Source: Frankiales bacterium (GTDB taxonomy: Bacteria > Actinomycetota > Actinomycetes > Mycobacteriales > SCTD01). From it: a stretch of 6,964 bases of DNA. The notes under the pieces were generated by a model. It made no database searches. It was not told the DNA's origin and was given only the letters and a program-made list of their open reading frames with translations. Where the stretch lies: the NCBI GenBank assembly GCA_025464915.1, contig JAODNF010000249.1, positions 1 to 6,964 of the forward strand. The letters are read 5' to 3'. Every line of letters begins with the position of its first letter. The stretch's first letter is position 1. The position numbers and the translations under genes are program-made. Positions 1-4,773 of this stretch are shown piece after piece.

Positions 1-161
1 ACGACGAGTACCTCGAGCTCGCCCAGGCCTTCGAGCTCTTCGACGACCCCGGCCACGGCGCCGAGGTGTTCTCGCTGATGCGGACCAGCCGGCTCGAGCC
101 GGACGCCTACCTCGACACCTTCTTCGACACCGGGACCGAGCGGCAGCAGACCGCGGACTGA
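1..161 (+). CDS. 3' end of an unrecognised protein (partial)
   Basis: The frame with codons beginning at base 3 is open from the window edge to a TGA at 159-161 and encodes about 52 C-terminal residues ending in QQTAD. The peptide is acidic and looks helical, with an ELAQAFELFDD stretch followed by FSLMRTSRLEPDAYLDTFFDTG. I see no catalytic motif, no membrane segment and no zinc-binding cysteines, and I do not recognise the family. Codons favour G/C in third positions, as expected for a real gene here. It converges on the DUF3099-like gene with only three bases between the two stop codons, leaving no room for a separate terminator. The start and most of the protein lie outside the window. Confidence 0.6.
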   Translation, partial: DEYLELAQAFELFDDPGHGAEVFSLMRTSRLEPDAYLDTFFDTGTERQQTAD

Positions 162-164
162 GGC

Positions 165-473
165 TCAGTCCATGTCGACGGTGCGCGCCGGGTCGAGCTG
201 CAGCCGGACCGGCTCGACCCGCTCGACCATGGCGTTCTCGCCGATGCGCTCCCTCTTCGGGCCGCCGTTCGCGGCGACGACGCCCATCCAGGGGAGCACG
301 AGGGCACCGACGACGAGCAGCAGCTTGCCCCAGACCGGGACCGGCAGCGCGACCGCGAGGACCAGGCAGACCAGCCGGAGGGACTGGGTCAGCAGGTAGC
401 GGCGCAGGCGGGCCTGGCGCTCCTCGGTGCCGGACTGGCCGGCCGAGGTCACGAGCACGGGATCAGTGGCCAC
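165..473 (-). CDS. DUF3099-like small membrane protein
   Basis: A 102-residue protein of unknown function, probably in the cytoplasmic membrane. A charged N-terminal region with an RQARLRRYLLTQ segment precedes two closely spaced hydrophobic helices, about residues 32-48 and 51-68, joined by a short turn containing P and W. The second helix ends in a VVAANGGPKRER motif, then comes a polar, acidic C-terminal tail. The RRYL segment, the paired helices and the 'V(V/A)xANxG' end match the actinobacterial DUF3099 family as I remember it. No role is established for that family. The start is a GTG at 471-473 (MATDPVL), and the upstream Shine-Dalgarno match (GAGCAG) is poor and too close. The gene is divergent from the aldehyde dehydrogenase (78 bases between starts) and convergent with the partial gene at the window edge. 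Confidence 0.75.
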   Translation of the reverse strand: MATDPVLVTSAGQSGTEERQARLRRYLLTQSLRLVCLVLAVALPVPVWGKLLLVVGALVLPWMGVVAANGGPKRERIGENAMVERVEPVRLQLDPARTVDMD

Positions 474-490
474 CTGCTCAGTGTGAGGCC

Positions 491-521
491 TTCGACCAGA
501 GACCGCCTCCCGGCGTACCGT
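491..521 (+). promoter_or_regulatory. Possible promoter of the aldehyde dehydrogenase gene
   Basis: In the 78-base gap between the divergent genes, TTCGAC (491-496) and TACCGT (516-521, fitting the actinobacterial TANNNT -10 pattern) are 19 bases apart. Transcription would start near 528 and give a short leader that includes the AGGAG at 542-546. The -35 is imperfect and the spacer slightly long, so this is tentative. Confidence 0.3.
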
Positions 522-541
522 GGAGTAACAAGCCTCTCCCT

Positions 542-546
542 AGGAG
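542..546 (+). promoter_or_regulatory. Ribosome binding site fixing the aldehyde dehydrogenase start
   Basis: AGGAG lies five bases upstream of the GTG at 552. It is the best Shine-Dalgarno match in the region and favours 552 over the in-frame upstream GTG at 483, which would add 23 residues unlike the family. Confidence 0.7.
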
Positions 547-551
547 TCCTC

Positions 552-2024
552 GTGACGCTCGCCCCCGAACGCCCGACGTCGCAGACGTTCGACTCGCTCG
601 AGCCCGCCACCGGGCAGGTCTACGCGAGCTTCCCGGTTCAGAGCGCCGACGAGGTCGAGGCGGCAGTGCAGCGCGCCCGCGGCGCGGTGGAGTGGTGGCA
701 GGGCCTGGGCTACTCGGGCCGCAAGGACAAGCTCGACGCGTGGAAGGCGATCATCGCCCAGCGGCTGCCGGAGATCGCCGAGATCAGCCACCGCGAGAAC
801 GGCAAGCCCGTGGGTGACGCCCAGCTCGAGTCCGGGCTCGCCGTCGACCACATCGCGTGGGCTGCCAAGAACGCCCGCCGGGTCCTCGGGCCGCGGCGCG
901 TCCCGGCCGGCCTGATGATGGCCAACCAGGCTGCTTCCCTTGAGTACCAGGCGTTCGGCGTGGTCGGCGTGATCGGACCGTGGAACTACCCGGTCTTCAC
1001 GCCGATGGGCTCCATCGCCTACGCCCTGGCTGCCGGCAACTGCGTCGTCTTCAAGCCGTCCGAGTACACCCCCGCCGTCGGCAAGTGGCTGGTCGACACG
1101 TTCGCCGAGGTCGTCCCGGACCACGACGTCTTCCAGCTCGTCACGGGTCTCGGCGAGACCGGGGCGGCGCTGTGCCGCGCCGGCATCGACAAGATCGCCT
1201 TCACCGGCTCGGCCCGCACCGGCAAGAAGGTGATGGCGGCCTGCGCCGAGAACCTCGTGCCCGTCCTCATGGAGTGCGGCGGCAAGGACTCGATGATCGT
1301 CGACGACGACGCAGACGTGAAGGCCGCCGCCGACGCCGCGCTCTGGGGCGGCATGGCCAACGCCGGGCAGACCTGCATCGGCATCGAGCGCGTCTACGCG
1401 ACCGAGAAGTCCTACGACGGCTTCCTCGCCGCCCTGACGGAGAAGGCGAAGAAGGTCGAGGCGGGCGTCTCCTACGGCCACATCACGATGCCGTCGCAGG
1501 TGGACATCATCCGCGACCACATCGCTGACGCCCTCGCCAAGGGCGGCACGGCCGTCATCGGTGGCGGCATCGACGGCACCCTCGTCGAGCCGACCATCCT
1601 CACCGGTGTCCCCGAGGACTCCAAGGCGGTGCAGGAGGAGACCTTCGGGCCCACCATCACCGTCACCAAGGTCGCCTCGGTGGAGGAGGCGATCACCCTC
1701 ACGAACGCCACCTCCTACGGCCTGGCCGGCTCGGTCTTCTCCAAGAAGCGCGGCATGGAGATCGCCCGCCAGCTGCGCTCCGGCATGACCTCGGTCAACA
1801 GCGTGCTGTCGTTCGCCGGCGTCCCGGGACTCCCGTTCGGCGGCTCGGGGGACAGCGGCTTCGGCCGCATCCACGGCGACGACGGCCTGCGCGAGTTCAC
1901 GCGCGCCAAGGCCATCACCCGTCAGCGGTTCGCCCTCCCGACGCCCATCATGAGCTTCGACCGGACTCCCAAGACCGACAACCTGCTGCTGAAGACCATC
2001 CGCCTGCTCCATGGACGCGGCTAG
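552..2024 (+). CDS. NAD(P)-dependent aldehyde dehydrogenase
   Basis: A 490-residue member of the aldehyde dehydrogenase superfamily, which oxidises an aldehyde to the carboxylic acid with NAD(P)+, presumably in the cytosol. The catalytic set is complete: N145 in GPWNYPV, E241 in MECGGKD, and the nucleophile C275 in NAGQTCIG. The cofactor-fold motif FTGSARTG spans 217-224, EETFGP is at 362-367 and PFGGSG at 428-433. The C-terminal tail (about 455-490, ending LLHGRG) is hydrophobic and basic, as in the actinobacterial subgroup often annotated as succinate-semialdehyde or fatty-aldehyde dehydrogenase; the substrate cannot be read from sequence. The ELGGK motif is changed to MECGGK, putting a cysteine next to E241. 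The GTG start is chosen for its AGGAG. The stop codon TAG (2022-2024) is the first three bases of the palindrome that precedes the AlkB-type gene. Co-transcription with that gene, 23 bases downstream, is possible. Confidence 0.95.
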   Translation: MTLAPERPTSQTFDSLEPATGQVYASFPVQSADEVEAAVQRARGAVEWWQGLGYSGRKDKLDAWKAIIAQRLPEIAEISHRENGKPVGDAQLESGLAVDHIAWAAKNARRVLGPRRVPAGLMMANQAASLEYQAFGVVGVIGPWNYPVFTPMGSIAYALAAGNCVVFKPSEYTPAVGKWLVDTFAEVVPDHDVFQLVTGLGETGAALCRAGIDKIAFTGSARTGKKVMAACAENLVPVLMECGGKDSMIVDDDADVKAAADAALWGGMANAGQTCIGIERVYATEKSYDGFLAALTEKAKKVEAGVSYGHITMPSQVDIIRDHIADALAKGGTAVIGGGIDGTLVEPTILTGVPEDSKAVQEETFGPTITVTKVASVEEAITLTNATSYGLAGSVFSKKRGMEIARQLRSGMTSVNSVLSFAGVPGLPFGGSGDSGFGRIHGDDGLREFTRAKAITRQRFALPTPIMSFDRTPKTDNLLLKTIRLLHGRG

Positions 2025-2041
2025 AACACCTGTTCTACCCT
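2012..2041 (+). promoter_or_regulatory. Probable leaderless promoter of the AlkB-type gene
   Basis: TGGACG (2012-2017, TTGAC-like) is followed after 18 bases by TACCCT (2036-2041, TANNNT). Six bases then precede the GTG at 2048, so transcription would begin at the start codon itself. The promoter lies inside the last codons of the aldehyde dehydrogenase. No true Shine-Dalgarno at a usable distance precedes this GTG (GGTGAG abuts it directly), which supports leaderless initiation. Inferred from sequence only. Confidence 0.5.
2022..2037 (+). promoter_or_regulatory. Candidate LexA (SOS box) operator
   Basis: TAGAACACCTGTTCTA is a perfect 7-bp inverted repeat around a CC centre. Its core GAAC-N4-GTTC is exactly that of the Gram-positive/actinobacterial LexA box (CGAAC-N4-GTTCG; TCGAACA-NN-TGTTCGA in corynebacteria). 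The deviation is A/T instead of C/G just outside the core. It lies between the proposed -35 and -10 and overlaps the -10 by two bases, the classical position for a repressor. The downstream gene encodes a DNA-repair-type enzyme, which fits. That LexA rather than another dimeric regulator binds here is inference. Confidence 0.6.
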
Positions 2042-2047
2042 GGTGAG

Positions 2048-2653
2048 GTGACCGACCTCGCCTGGCAGGACTCCCTGTTCAGCGTCGCCCACGAGCGGCT
2101 CTCCTTCGAGGGGTACCGCCGCGACCAGCTCGACGACAGCTCGTGGGTCGACCTCATCCCCGGATGGGTGCCCGACCACGCCGTCCTGTTCGCGCAGCTG
2201 CGCGACGAGGCGCCGTGGCACCAGCGCACCCGCGTCCTGTGGGACCAGGAGGTCCTCGAGCCTCGGCTGACCGCGGGGTACGCGCTGCCGTTGCCACCGG
2301 CGCTCGAGGAGCTGCGGGCGGCCGTCTCCGGCTTCTACGGCGTGGCGTTCGACTCCTGCTGGCTCAACCTCTACCGCGATGGCGACGACGCCGTCGCCTG
2401 GCACGGCGACAGCAACCGCAAGACCATGTGGCGCCCGATGGTGGTGACGGTCTCGCTCGGCAGCTCGCGCCGCTTCCTCGTACGACGTCGGGGCGGCGGC
2501 CCGGTCCTGAAGGAGTACGCCCCCGGCCAGGGCGACCTGATGGTCATGGGCGGCCGCATGCAGCACGACTACGACCACGCCGTGCCACGCGACCGGCGCG
2601 CCTCGGGCGCCCGCATCTCCGTCACCATGCGCCACACCCAGGAGATCAGCTAG
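2048..2653 (+). CDS. alkB: AlkB-type 2-oxoglutarate/Fe(II) dioxygenase (DNA/RNA alkylation repair)
   Basis: A 201-residue AlkB-family protein. Characterised members oxidatively remove methyl groups such as 1-methyladenine and 3-methylcytosine from nucleic acids, using Fe(II), O2 and 2-oxoglutarate and releasing formaldehyde. The iron ligands are visible: H119 and D121 in WHGD, and the distal H177 in DYDHAVP, which aligns with the WQHRVP-type motif of ALKBH2/3-like proteins. The 2-oxoglutarate pocket is represented by N107 and Y109 (NLYRDG), R189 and R195 (ARISVTMR). SLGSSRRFLVR around 135-145 is also typical, as is the PRLTAGY segment in the nucleotide-recognition region. Length is normal for the compact bacterial type. 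The GTG at 2048 is the only sensible start. The gene has its own candidate promoter with an SOS-like operator. The family is clear; the exact substrate (DNA, RNA, which base) is not. Confidence 0.92.
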   Translation: MTDLAWQDSLFSVAHERLSFEGYRRDQLDDSSWVDLIPGWVPDHAVLFAQLRDEAPWHQRTRVLWDQEVLEPRLTAGYALPLPPALEELRAAVSGFYGVAFDSCWLNLYRDGDDAVAWHGDSNRKTMWRPMVVTVSLGSSRRFLVRRRGGGPVLKEYAPGQGDLMVMGGRMQHDYDHAVPRDRRASGARISVTMRHTQEIS

Positions 2654-2715
2654 TCCCGCTTCCCAGCCGTCGCCCAGGATAAGCCTGACCCAGCGGCCGC
2701 GGTCGCACGAGATCT

Positions 2716-2755
2716 CACTGCCCAGCAGGAGGCGTCAGCGTCTGACGGCGCAGTG
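2716..2755. terminator. Nested inverted repeat between convergent genes, possible terminator
   Basis: CGTCAG (2733-2738) and CTGACG (2742-2747) form a 6-bp hairpin with a CGT loop. An outer pair, CACTGC (2716-2721) and GCAGTG (2750-2755), can stack around it with an unequal internal loop. It lies between the convergent AlkB-type and isomerase genes, where a bidirectional terminator would be expected. There is no T-tract, so this is a weak call. Nothing else is evident in the 136-base gap. Confidence 0.35.
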
Positions 2756-2789
2756 CTGCTCCGCGGCGGGGAGCCGATCCCGTCGCGTC

Positions 2790-3623
2790 CTAGAGGCCAC
2801 TTCTCTCCGGGAGCAGGTCGGGGAACCTGGTATCCCGCTTCTCGGCCTTGGCGCTGAAGGACTCGACCATGTCGTCGGGCTGGAACATGCCGGACTGCCA
2901 GGTGGCGATCTGGTCGAGGGACTCCGCCACGGAGTGGTCGCGGGCGTAGTTCAGGGCGACCTTGGTGCCGTGGATCGCGAGCGGGCTCTTCGACGCGATC
3001 TCGCGGGCCGACTCGAGAGCCCCGTCGACGAGGGCGGCGTGGTCGGCGTACACCTGCTGGACGAGACCGATCTCGAACGCGCGCTGGGCCGGGACCCGGC
3101 GGCCGGTGTAGGCCATCTCCCGGGCGAACCCCTCGGGCACGCAGGTGCCGAGGCGCTGCAGGGTGCCGATGTCGGCGGTCATGCCGATGTTGATCTCCTG
3201 CACCACGAAGAACGCGTCCTCCGTGCAGTAGCGCAGGTCGGCCGCCGTGGCCAGGTCGAGGGCGCCGCCGATGCAGCCGCCCTGGACGGCGACGAGGACC
3301 GGCATCCTGGCCTCCTCGAGACAGGAGGCGGTGCGCTGGAGCGTCTTCACCGTGCCCCGCAGCCGGGCCTGCTTGCGGCCCAGCTCGACGTCGCCGTCAT
3401 CCGGCTGACCGGCGAAGACCGCGAGGTCCATGCCGGCGCAGAAGTGCTTGCCGGTGCTGGACAGCACGATCGCGCGCGCCGAGGCGTCGCGGCTGATCCC
3501 GTCGACGATCTCGGGCAGCTCGCGCCAGAACTCGGCGATCATCGAGTTGTACGCGTCGGGACGGTTCATCCGGATGTGCGCGACCGCGTCGGCGATCTCG
3601 ACGTCGAAGCAGCTGTAGGTCAT
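2790..3623 (-). CDS. Crotonase-family delta3,5-delta2,4-dienoyl-CoA isomerase-like protein
   Basis: A 277-residue crotonase-fold enzyme. It most resembles mammalian ECH1, which moves double bonds in 3,5-dienoyl-CoA to the 2,4-dienoyl-CoA form during beta-oxidation of unsaturated fatty acids. The oxyanion-hole regions are HFCAGMD (60-66) and GGCIGGALD (115-123). D123, E143 and D151 fall at the same 20- and 8-residue spacing as rat ECH1 D176, E196 and D204. Shared stretches include RYCTEDAFF, ADIGTLQRL, SKSPLA and ARDHSV..SLD..ATW. A plain enoyl-CoA hydratase would have two glutamates, and the first of those positions is not Glu here. The ATG at 3621-3623 (MTYSCFDVEI) has AGGA seven bases upstream and matches the family start; the in-frame GTG at 3641 would add six residues. 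It is transcribed away from the ABC gene (38 bases between starts). A related isomerase or hydratase activity is possible. Confidence 0.88.
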   Translation of the reverse strand: MTYSCFDVEIADAVAHIRMNRPDAYNSMIAEFWRELPEIVDGISRDASARAIVLSSTGKHFCAGMDLAVFAGQPDDGDVELGRKQARLRGTVKTLQRTASCLEEARMPVLVAVQGGCIGGALDLATAADLRYCTEDAFFVVQEINIGMTADIGTLQRLGTCVPEGFAREMAYTGRRVPAQRAFEIGLVQQVYADHAALVDGALESAREIASKSPLAIHGTKVALNYARDHSVAESLDQIATWQSGMFQPDDMVESFSAKAEKRDTRFPDLLPERSGL

Positions 3624-3648
3624 CCCACGATCCTGCCTCACCGCTGAG

Positions 3649-3654
3649 TACGGT
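3649..3654 (+). promoter_or_regulatory. Possible -10 element for leaderless ABC ATPase mRNA
   Basis: TACGGT fits TANNNT and ends seven bases before the GTG at 3662, so the transcript could begin at the start codon. The ABC gene has no convincing Shine-Dalgarno, which supports this. I see no good -35 at 17-18 bases upstream. Confidence 0.35.
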
Positions 3655-3661
3655 CGATCAG

Positions 3662-4444
3662 GTGAGCGTCCTGTCGATGTCCGGCGTGACGGTGGTGCGC
3701 GAGGGCGCCACCCTGCTGGCCGGGGTCGACTGGGTCGTCAACGAGGGCGAGCGCTGGGCGCTGCTCGGTCCCAACGGGGCCGGCAAGACCACGCTGCTCG
3801 CCGTCGCGAGCGCCTCGCTCATGCCGACGCACGGCTCGGTGACGCTGCTGGGGGAGACCTTCGGGCAGGCCGACCTCGGCGAGCTCCGCACCCGGGTCGG
3901 CCTCTCGAGCGCCTCGCTGTCGGACCGGGTGCCGCCGCACGAGCGGGCCGTCGACGTCGTCGTGACCGCCGCGCACGGCGTCATCGGCCGGTGGGCCTCC
4001 GGGTACGACGAGCGCGACGTCACCCGGGCCACGGAGCTGCTGGGGAGGGTCGGCCTGCGGGCCTTCGCCGACCGCCGCTACGGATCGCTGTCCGAGGGAG
4101 AGCGCAAGCGGGTGCTGCTGGCCAGGGCCCTGATGACCGACCCCGAGCTGCTGCTGCTCGACGAGCCCGCGGCCGGGCTCGACCTGGGCGCCCGCGAGGC
4201 GCTGCTGCGGCTGCTCGCCCGGCTGGTCCTGCCGGGGGCCTCACCGGTGGTCCTCGTCACGCACCACGTCGAGGAGATCCCGGTCGGGACGACCCACGCC
4301 CTGCTGCTGTCGCGGGGCCGGGTCGTGGCGGCCGGACCCATCGCCGACGTGATCACCGGTCCGCTGCTGACCCAGTCGTTCGGCATCCCGCTGCAGGCCG
4401 CGACGGCCGACGGGCGCTGGATGGCCCGCTTCACACCCGGCTGA
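3662..4444 (+). CDS. ABC transporter ATP-binding protein (lone ATPase subunit)
   Basis: A 260-residue single ABC ATPase domain, expected in the cytosol or peripheral to the membrane. Walker A is GPNGAGKTT (36-44), the signature is LSEGE (143-147), Walker B is LLLLDEP (163-169) with catalytic E168, the D-loop is GLD (172-174), and the switch histidine is H201 in LVTHH. The Q-loop glutamine expected after Walker A is missing: the strand reads VGLSSASL (79-86) with Ser/Ala at that site. My recollection is that this is shared with ModF/YlmA-like ATPases and a common actinobacterial subgroup, so it need not mean inactivity. No permease or binding-protein gene is adjacent in the window, so the substrate is unknown and a non-transport role is possible. 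The GTG start at 3662 gives a normal N-terminus (MSVLSMSGVTVVREG). It diverges from the isomerase gene and is followed by a strong hairpin. Confidence 0.92.
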   Translation: MSVLSMSGVTVVREGATLLAGVDWVVNEGERWALLGPNGAGKTTLLAVASASLMPTHGSVTLLGETFGQADLGELRTRVGLSSASLSDRVPPHERAVDVVVTAAHGVIGRWASGYDERDVTRATELLGRVGLRAFADRRYGSLSEGERKRVLLARALMTDPELLLLDEPAAGLDLGAREALLRLLARLVLPGASPVVLVTHHVEEIPVGTTHALLLSRGRVVAAGPIADVITGPLLTQSFGIPLQAATADGRWMARFTPG

Positions 4445-4453
4445 GAACGCGAA

Positions 4454-4481
4454 CGGCCGCCCTCCATGAGGAAGGCGGCCG
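4454..4481. terminator. Strong GC hairpin, probable bidirectional terminator
   Basis: CGGCCGCC (4454-4461) pairs with GGCGGCCG (4474-4481) over 8 bp. After one C/A mismatch, TCC (4463-4465) pairs with GGA (4470-4472), closing an ATGA loop. It begins ten bases after the ABC stop and ends 16 bases before the stop of the convergent zinc-ribbon gene, so it can serve both. It has no U-tract, as is common for actinobacterial terminators. Confidence 0.7.
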
Positions 4482-4497
4482 ACGGTCGGGCTGACGG

Positions 4498-4722
4498 CTA
4501 GGGCTCGACGACGGGGGTGTCGATCGTGGCGCTCTCGTCGACCCACTGGAGCGCCTGCTCGCGGAGGGTCGGCTCGAAGGCCTTGGCGTGGTGGGCGCAG
4601 AACAGCAGGTCGCCGGAGGTCAGGACGACGCGCACGCGGGCCTGGGCACCGCAGCGGTCGCAGCGGTCGGAGTTGGTCAGAGTGGCGGGGGCAGTGGGAG
4701 TCGCAGTTCCGGTCACGTTCAT
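4498..4722 (-). CDS. Small zinc-ribbon-like protein (DUF7455-like)
   Basis: A 74-residue protein with a flexible Thr/Ala/Pro-rich N-terminus (1-17), a CDRC pair (C21, C24), a short beta-like stretch (ARVRVVLTSGDLLF), then CAHH (C42, H44, H45) and an acidic helical tail. The C-x2-C ... C-x-x-H arrangement suggests a structural zinc site. The 'DRCDRCGAQA.VRVVL.SG.LLFCAHH' pattern matches a widespread actinobacterial family of small proteins, DUF7455 as I recall, with no known function. The chosen start is the ATG at 4720-4722 (MNVTGT); a GTG immediately upstream is an alternative. No strong Shine-Dalgarno is visible. The gene converges on the ABC ATPase and diverges from the CoA-transferase, with 51 bases between the start codons. 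The reading frame stays open much further upstream on this strand, but that part is antisense to the operon and is not coding. Confidence 0.82.
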   Translation of the reverse strand: MNVTGTATPTAPATLTNSDRCDRCGAQARVRVVLTSGDLLFCAHHAKAFEPTLREQALQWVDESATIDTPVVEP

Positions 4723-4760
4723 CACAACACCACACTTCGGCCCATCGTTCCCACTCGGGG

Positions 4761-4766
4761 CAGGAT
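4761..4766 (+). promoter_or_regulatory. CAGGAT element: -10 box or ribosome binding site for the operon
   Basis: CAGGAT lies seven bases before the GTG at 4774. It can be read as a -10 box (close to the actinobacterial TAGGAT) giving a leaderless mRNA, or its AGGA as a Shine-Dalgarno with an eight-base spacer. Either reading favours 4774 over the ATG at 4765. No good -35 is apparent. Confidence 0.35.
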
Positions 4767-4773
4767 GTGCGGC

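Noticed and set aside
483..551. In-frame upstream GTG as start of the aldehyde dehydrogenase
   Set aside because: The extra 23 residues do not resemble the family, would cover the likely promoter, and the GTG at 552 has AGGAG at good spacing.
540..2012. A 490-codon open frame on the minus strand opposite the aldehyde dehydrogenase
   Set aside because: Low-complexity peptide rich in Gly, Ala, Asp and Arg with no domain; a typical shadow of a GC-rich gene whose plus-strand product has every catalytic motif.
2022..2037. The 16-bp palindrome read as a terminator of the aldehyde dehydrogenase gene
   Set aside because: Only seven base pairs, AT-rich, with a two-base loop that cannot form as a stable RNA hairpin, and no T-tract; a DNA-binding dimer site explains it better.
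2021..2635. Minus-strand open frame opposite the AlkB-type gene
   Set aside because: No recognisable motifs; the plus strand carries the complete iron and 2-oxoglutarate binding residues of the AlkB family.
2675..2680. CAGGAT as a promoter -10 in the gap after the AlkB-type gene
   Set aside because: No plus-strand gene or plausible small RNA follows it; the next DNA is the 3' end of a minus-strand gene.
2693..2700. GCGGCCGC palindrome between convergent genes
   Set aside because: Eight-base GC palindromes are expected by chance in DNA of this composition, and there is no partner repeat.
3624..3641. In-frame upstream GTG as start of the isomerase gene
   Set aside because: The ATG at 3623 has AGGA seven bases upstream and begins where crotonases usually begin; the added six residues have no support.
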